The position numbers and the translations under genes were made by a program. From contig WBVU01000008.1 in the NCBI GenBank assembly GCA_009192285.1, positions 620,001 to 684,000 on the forward strand: a stretch of 64,000 nt of DNA. Reading direction: 5' to 3'. Shown piece by piece: positions 57,493-64,000 of this stretch. The first letter of the stretch is position 1. Every line of letters starts with the position of its first letter. This stretch comes from Morchella semilibera. Taxonomy: Eukaryota > Ascomycota > Pezizomycetes > Pezizales > Morchellaceae. The notes below the pieces were generated by a model that had not been told where the DNA came from, did no database searches, and saw only the letters and a program-made list of their open reading frames with translations.

Positions 57493-58041
57493 CGGGGACA
57501 GCAGGAGAGGGATTGTGCGTAGCAGCGTGGTAGATAGCTAACTAGCCAGCGGAATGAGTTTCCTATGTCTCTGCTATAGCGAGGAACAAAAATTCAACGT
57601 AGGTATACGTATATGTATATATCTATATCTATGTACAGCACATTTGCAAGCTTAGATGGCCTAACAATAAATGTCTATTTCCCCTTGAGATTTATACTGG
57701 TCCGTTGGTTGGTTGAATGCAGTCTACGCTTGGTTGGGGGGAGAGGGGGTGGGGGGTGGGCAGCACTTATTATGTCCAAGGATGGTCATGGGGGGAGCTA
57801 GCTAGTTACACCTCCTTCACTGATACCGAGTAGTATAACTGTCTATATATTTTCTTCCCGCCCTTTCGAATCTAAACAATTTGCAATAGGATGTTCCAAA
57901 ACGAACCATGAGACCGTCAATATATGCCTGCGTCAACTTGTCCTAGTATACGGCCAGCATCGGGTGCTATCTTCTATGCCATTAATAGATTTTGAAGTTC
58001 CTAACAGTGGTCAACCCTCGTCCGGTGTTTGAATCGGGGGC
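57493..58041. other. 3' flank of the helicase gene
   Basis: No independent gene is seen. A minus-strand acceptor near 57990 followed by KIAPDAGRILGQVDAGIY and a stop near 57930 could be an extra last exon of the helicase, but the evidence is thin. Confidence 0.35.
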
Positions 58042-61000
58042 TCATTGACATACCTTCAAGTGTTGGTTTGATGTGGGCTTTTGAGTCTGAGAAGTCAAAA
58101 TGCCTGCAATAGCCAACTTTCTCTTCTGGAAAGACACCATGGACTATGTCGAGAGTTTAGCTACATACACAACGCATGAGAAACAGGGCCGGGAGATTCC
58201 ACTGACCTCCTCGATGGAGTTTTTCACGATATAGCGAGTTGTAACAACTTCCTTTGTTTGGCCGATCCGGTGTACTCTGTCTAATGCCTGGTGTTCAACC
58301 ATCGGATTCCACTGTGGCTCCATAAGGTGTACTCGAGAGGCGACGGTGAGGTTTAAACTTTTGTTTAATCAGCAACAATGCTAGCGCCTCAGATTGCGAG
58401 GGGAAGGGGGATACTTACCCAACAGCTCCACTGCCGATCGATATTAGCAAGATATTGATCTGTGGGTCCGCGCGAAAACAACGAACCGATTCATCTCGTT
58501 GTCGCATAGAGTACCTTCCATCGTACCGACAAAACCTCATTCGTTCATTGTCCAATGCGATTGATACCAGATCTAACATTTTCGTCCAACAAGAAAATAC
58601 AATACTAGAAAAGCGGCCAGTATCAACATACGCCACCCCAATAAGTTGGAGTTTGTGGGACAATACCTTTTTATTGGTTGACCTTCGCTATCATTTCTAG
58701 CATCTAGCTGAAGGTTCTTTATTAATTCCTTGACTTTTGTAGACGGTCCACCGTAGGGTCTATTCTCCATCCATCGGGGGTTATCCTCATCTTTGAGACT
58801 CTCTAGCGAGAACCCGGCGATTTCTGCGCATTTAGGACAAGAGATTTGAGACGAAGTGCCGAGTTGCGTTGTGTTGAGCTCATACAGCCGTAAACAGCTG
58901 TTACAAATGGTGTGGGAACAGGCTTGCGAAGAGGAGATTGCTTCGAATTCTTCGAATTCTGCTTCAGCCGCATCGGTTGCTTTGTTGCACAGTGCGCATC
59001 TTGGCGTGAAAGATCCGCTTGCGATTGGTTCACTCGGACTTTCTTCCTGCACGTAATCTTCCATTTCGATGTCGAAACTACTTGATGGGTTACTGTTGTG
59101 ATCAGTATATGAGTATTCTTCCAGCCTGTTTTGTGCCGCTGAGGACAATAGGTCTTTTCCATGGTCACACATCAGCCTTAGTCTAAGAATAGACTGCAGA
59201 ATACTAAAGTAACTGCAACCACTTCCGCTTTCAGTGAGAGCATGCTCGATCATACCCGCCGAATACCTTTTGCAACTTTCATATAGACGTCGTTCTGGCG
59301 GTTCAAGGCGGACGTATACTTCTTGATCAATCTTCGGTGGTAACTGAAGAATATCCTTATTCCTCCTTAAGCAGGTGGAGCCTATGAGTGTACGGAGGCG
59401 TCCCAAACCCTCCGGTTTTGCTTCTTTCAGAGGTCGAACAATGTATTTGGAAAATGTACCCTCCTTATCAAATGGCGATAGACGTAGGAATCGGAGAAGT
59501 GTTCCAAAATCCTGCAGCTTATTCTGTATCGGGGTGCCACTCAGACACCAACGGCGTTGCGCTTCAAGCATACAGACTGCTTTCGACTGTTTCGTTGAGT
59601 GTTCCCTAATTGTGTGTGCTGTTGTAACTCCGTTAGCCTGAATCGGGATCGAACTTCCGGTGGGATTCCTCAATACCTTCGTCAAGGACGATCCGGAACC
59701 ATTTAATCTCCTTCAGAGGTGACCGATGATACTGGTTGACTGGTTTCGAAATGACTTCAGCTCTTACGGTTCCATAGGTAGTAAGAATGATATCGAAATT
59801 TATGAGCTTCTCAACGTTGATATCTTTCCGTGCCCCATGATATATATAAGATCTTACTGCTTCTGGTTTAAGGTGGCTAGTCTCCTTATTTCAGTCACTT
59901 GATTCGCGAAAAGGTCTCCAGAAGTGCGTAGTATATAGACATGTTTGGTTCACTTACGCGTGTATTTGCTCTGTCCAGCTATCTAGCACTGTGGCAAATT
60001 TTTTATGAGTAATTATATGGATGTTAGAATCTGAATTGAGAAAGACCTACGTGATGCGGGTGCAATAAGCAGGGTTGCCCTGGAATGTTCCCGAACTCGA
60101 CCCAACACAGGACAATATTGGTAATTCGTGCTCTGCATGAACAAGTGTGCTTGGTCGAGGCTACCGGCGATTAAAGCAAGAGTCGTGAGCGACTTCCCTA
60201 GGCCCATATCATCGGCAAGTATGCCCCCATAGACTTCCTGGGGCCTTGTGCAGGTCTCCTCCTTTGTGATTGAATTTATATAACTAACGCTCCCAGTCAG
60301 TATTAGACGTATACTCTTATATTCAACCTAGGGCGCTCGAAGATTACCTAACAGCTCCAAGTTCGTTTTTTATTGGTTTATAGATCGAAGTACTGGTAAG
60401 CATATCTCCCTCATGAAAAGCGTGGGTTGTCTCTTTCCAGAGCATGAAATACACAGCCTGTTTTTGATGACTGAAGACCCAAATCAGAATAGTTTTCGCA
60501 ATTTAAACAGTTTGAAACCTCAAACGACAACAATTCTGGGGTGATAGTACCTTAATAGCGACGTTTGAAGCTCATCTCCTATCTTAGTCTCTGGCAATTT
60601 GTCATTGATGTTGGTATCAAAGATTGTCTTGACCTTTTCCTCAACGTTTCGTAGACGGGGGAGAGATGCAGTGACCTGACTAGCCGTAACACGCTCATTC
60701 TTGTCGAAATAATGGGGATTTTTGTATTTGGGTTTTTTCTCTTTGTTCACTGGAGGCTGAAGGTAGATGCGGTTTGTAGAAAGGATCTTTCCTACGTCGT
60801 CGCCGACACTTCTAGCACCGTAAACATTGATGTAGATAAAGATCGAGTTCTGTGGCTCTTGGGTTTTCATTTCGGGAGTCTCCTGTAGAAATAGCTTAGG
60901 AGATGGTTGGGGTGAAGGTAGAAATGCCTGTAATCGAACTGATGGTATTTCTAGGATTTGAGAAACCCCCTTTGTTGAAGTATCATCTAACATTCCAATG

Positions 61001-61819
61001 TATTCCTTATCGCCAGACGATAGATGCACAGTTGCGAATGACTTCCGAAAATTGATGGTTGTCTCGATTGGGGTATGCGTTTTAAGCTTGCTCTTGTGAT
61101 TCACTACTTGTGGTACGCAAAGCTTTCGCAGATAGTCCGCGCGCCCTGTGATGATGGTAGAGTCTTTGATCTATGAAGAATAAGCCGGGAATCTAGTGAT
61201 GTATAGCCAAACGGGCAAGCAGAGAAAGCCTAGGTGACTCATGATCAGGTATATACCATTCCGAAACACATCTCCGGCCCATCAATCTCTTGCTGCACAA
61301 CAATGTCGTCTTCATCGTGGTCCTCTGCTTGTGTCTATGATCAGAATGATGTGCACGTGTCTTAGGTATGTCGTGTAGAAGATACAGACCTTCGTTGAAA
61401 CTTATTGGCGTACCAGTATCGTTTAGGTGCAGCTTCTCGAACCAGTTTTCACGCCCAGTATAGGGATCTGGACCACTAATTTCAATCCGTGGGGCCTGTA
61501 AGCCTCCGGGATTGTTGTGGGTATTTTCTTCCGCATGGTGTTTGAAGAGTGCTGAACTGTCCGTCTCCGTAGAAGAATGACCACAAGGACTGACGGAGAG
61601 TGGGTACACAGTAGGAGTGCTCGGTCTAGAACATGGGCTATTTGTACCGCTAGAGATACGCAAAGGCGATCGAGAACGGGTGAAGGCCTCACTATCGCTA
61701 TATCTCTGCCTCTTATCCTGGTTCGTAATTTCCTGGGTAGGATCATAGTAGTTGTGGGATTTCTGGAACTCGAGAAAATCGCGTTTGGGCGGGGGTGTAG
61801 GATAGTTCGAAGGAGCCAT
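58042..61819 (-). CDS. SNF2-family helicase with RING finger (Rad5/HLTF/Rad16-like)
   Basis: These ATPases move along double-stranded DNA. RING-bearing members also act as E3 ubiquitin ligases in DNA damage tolerance or chromatin repair. The exons join at clean splice sites: a Ser/Pro-rich start (ATG at 61819), DGPEMCFGM spliced to IKDSTIITGRADYLRKL, the conserved IFIYINVYGARSVGDDVGK region, HQKQAVYFMLWKE, motif I GGILADDMGLGKSL (about 60205), ILTTYGTVRAEV, motif II DEAH, motif III RRWCLSGTPIQNKLQDF (about 59530), a RING finger inserted between the helicase lobes (CALCNKATD ... CSHTICNSCL ... CPKCAE, about 59000-58830), VFSCWTKMLDLV, and motifs V-VI (GSGAVGLNLTVASRVHLMEP, EHQALDRVHRIGQTKEV). 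No HIRAN motif is obvious. I see no break, so it is probably active; the stop is taken at 58042. It shares its upstream region with the NLR on the other side. Confidence 0.9.
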
Positions 61820-62342
61820 GGAGTGATATTAGAGGGGCGCACAAGGGGGGAGGTTTTCAGCTACATATATGTAGATACATACTCAATGATAGAAAACGAG
61901 GCTATCGGCATCGCGGGGCTGAGCTGAGGAGCAAACCTTGGGCTCTTGAACCAATTGGAGCATTGTAATCAGCCACTTCATGGCGGGAAACTATCTTAGC
62001 CGCAACTCTGTAATGAAGGGATATAAATGTATGATGGGATCAGGATCTTTATCATACCTACATCCACAATTTGATCTCATATCTTGTCTAGTTGAGAAGT
62101 TATTCGCGATGCAATTTATAATTTATGTCACCTTTTAAGCGCGGCGCCATAGCTGTAATAGGTTTGGGGTGTTTAGACAGCAACGTGCACAAATTGCGGG
62201 GCTAAACTAATAAACCATCGCAATCACCTTCTACTACTGCTCTTGCTGCCGCTACCACTACGCTACCGCAACTACTAAAATCCCTATTAAAGATCCTCCG
62301 CGGCGCTTACGTGACCTGCGTATTCGATCCCACGATCGCATC
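61820..62342. promoter_or_regulatory. Shared upstream region of helicase and NLR, holding dispersed repeat B
   Basis: The two genes point away from each other across 523 bases. The centre (about 61990-62150) is a copy of repeat B: CTTAGCCGCAACTCTGTAAT, a GATATAAATG TATA-like box, and CAATTTATAATTTATGTCACC. A repeat with a TATA-like box lying here could affect either gene; this is inference. Confidence 0.55.
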
Positions 62343-64000
62343 ATGGCGGGAAGCAGAGGAACCTCTGTGGCTTTCGAACGCGCGCTGCTCAGTTTTAAAA
62401 ACAAACTGCTTCCCGATGAAGTTCAGGCCTTCACCGGCTCAACCTTGGAAGATATTCGTAACGAAGCGAGCGCAATACAGGATTCGCAACTAAAGAAGGA
62501 TGGGGTGATTCGAGGTATACGAAGAATTCAACCGTTGATTAATGGCCTTACGCAATTTTCGGGTGTCATTGGGGTCTTTGTACAATCTAAGCCTGAAGTA
62601 CTGGCATTCATATGGGTAATTACTTTCTTAAATAGATATTATATACGAAACCTGCTTATGTATTCATATTTTATGCTTAATAGGGCCCGATAAAATTCTT
62701 CCTTCAAGTATGCACCCAAACCTACCTTTTTTATGAGACGTTCTTGTCGATTATACCGATACCGGCTCCCCGTACGCATGCCAGGGAGATGGCGGGGCTC
62801 TTACCTCATTACAGATACAATTTACCTTTAGAGTTGCTAGTACTAATGCTCTGTTAGGTTGCAAGCTCGTATGCGGAGGCTTTTGATAAGCTTCTAAACG
62901 CTTTCGAAACGCTAGGAGAGAATCTTTTGAGATTCCACGTATACGAAAAGACGTTTCTCGATGTTCCACGGATGCAAGATGTTATTGTAATGATATACGA
63001 GGATATCCTAAGATTCTATCAAGCTGCATTGAATTTCCTTCGAGAAAAATGTGCCTGCCTACTTCTATGAATTGTTTTCCTGGATACAACACTAATAACT
63101 CCGTGGACGCTGTAGTTTGGGGAAAGCTGTTTAAGTCCCTGTGGAAGACCTTTAACGATAGGTTTGGAAACATACTTTCCGACCTTGATCGGCATAAAGA
63201 ACTGGTCGACAGTGAAGCCTCAGCATTTCACATTGCCGAAGCACGTGCTGCCCGCCAAGCAGCGCAGGAAGCGGAAGAAACCACGAGAGCCTATAGAGAG
63301 AAACAAAACCTTCTACAAATCAAGATGTGGTTGGACCCTGTAGACTACGGCGCTTTTCTCGCAAGGTTAAGAAGCCCTCATAGCACAACCGGGCTTTGGT
63401 TCGTTCAGGAGAATGGTGTACAGACATGGTTGGATGTGGCAGACAAGTCAAAGAGATTCTTATGGTTAACTGGTATTCCTGGAGCCGGTAAGTGCTGACT
63501 TTCCACCCACCTCTCTCTTGTACGTAAGGGTATGCAAGGGTATTGTTCCCATACCAATACCCGCCAGTGGAGTCAAAACCATTGATACAAGGGCCTAGCG
63601 CCTCTAAACCGGCATGGCAACCCTAGGCCTGCATGGCGGCGTAGGCAGTCGTTCCTCTCGCTGGATCTGTGTCCGCACATGTATCAATTCACTAATACAA
63701 CCCACTTGATAGGCAAGACATTCTTATCAGCTTCGTTCTTGAGACATACGCAATCAACTTACGGCAAAAACGCGCCTATAGCCTACGCGTTTCTCAGACA
63801 TGATAGTGATAACACCTTCGCAATGATAATGCTGACACTTATCTCTCAACTACTCCACCACAACCTGCAGCAATTATCTTACTTTGACGAAATACGTGAA
63901 TCGAAAACCCACCCTCCAAGCTCCCAGGAAGAGGTTCAAGAGATGTTCAAATTTGTACTTGGAAATATTGGTGTTTCTTACATCTTTATAGATGGCTTAG
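62343..64000 (+). CDS. NACHT receptor (fungal NLR), 5' part, cut by the window end
   Basis: ATG at 62343, then exons joined by clean splice sites. Exon 1 ends LAFIW; a 24-base microexon region GPIKFFLQ (about 62684-62707) follows, then VASSYAEAFDKLLNAFETLG and MIYEDILRFYQAALNFLRE. This N-terminal region matches the DUF7708-type domain found before NACHT in many fungal NLRs. The exon starting FWGKLFKSLWKTF (about 63119) contains a Glu/Ala-rich helix and LWLTGIPGAG, where an intron splits the P-loop (63490 to about 63713); the next exon supplies KTFLSASFLR, giving GIPGAGKT. The sequence ends within Walker B (SYIFIDGL). Its sensor domain lies outside the window. No defect is seen. Confidence 0.87.

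Overview
The window looks like gene-poor, transposon-rich chromosomal DNA of a filamentous ascomycete. The evidence is short introns (about 50-180 bases) with GT..AG ends, NACHT/ankyrin genes of the fungal NLR type, a fungal Rad5-like SNF2 helicase, a Ty3-type LTR element and many short foldback elements. A truffle- or morel-like genome (Pezizomycetes) is a guess from gene density only. Exon structures were read by eye from frame, splice sites and family resemblance.

Layout. 0.7-3.5 kb: decayed pyranose 2-oxidase gene (minus). 3.6-10.7 kb: no confident gene; TA-flanked and foldback MITEs, one dispersed repeat copy and one possible terminal exon. 10.9-15.7 kb: complete-looking NACHT receptor (minus) ending in a long, nearly identical tandem repeat domain. 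15.8-28.6 kb: non-coding DNA, a tRNA-like SINE candidate, a GC-rich island (22.3-24.9 kb), a minisatellite, and a nest of repeats holding a MITE and a poly-A-tailed retroposon. 28.6-29.9 kb: intact MYND zinc-finger gene (minus). 33.4-40.3 kb: two head-to-head genes of the fungal self/non-self recognition type, a HeLo-like/kinase-like protein (minus) and a zinc finger-winged helix-ankyrin protein (plus). 44.0-52.3 kb: an old full-length Ty3-type LTR element with a 5-bp target duplication, broken. 52.3-57.5 kb: foldback elements and one doubtful gene. 58.0-61.8 kb: intact-looking SNF2/RING helicase (minus). 62.3 kb to the end: start of a second NACHT receptor (plus), cut by the window edge.

How the genes relate. 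Four of the seven well-supported genes belong to the fungal NLR or NLR-related immune repertoire, and two carry tandem repeats whose DNA copies are almost identical, the usual sign of fast-changing recognition surfaces. Because the helicase, MYND, NACHT and ankyrin genes all read cleanly across their splice sites, general sequence error is an unlikely cause of the pyranose oxidase frame breaks; true decay is more likely. The best candidate for an unusual system is the head-to-head pair at 33.4-40.3 kb, whose ankyrin partner keeps an NLR-type winged helix but shows no NACHT ATPase.
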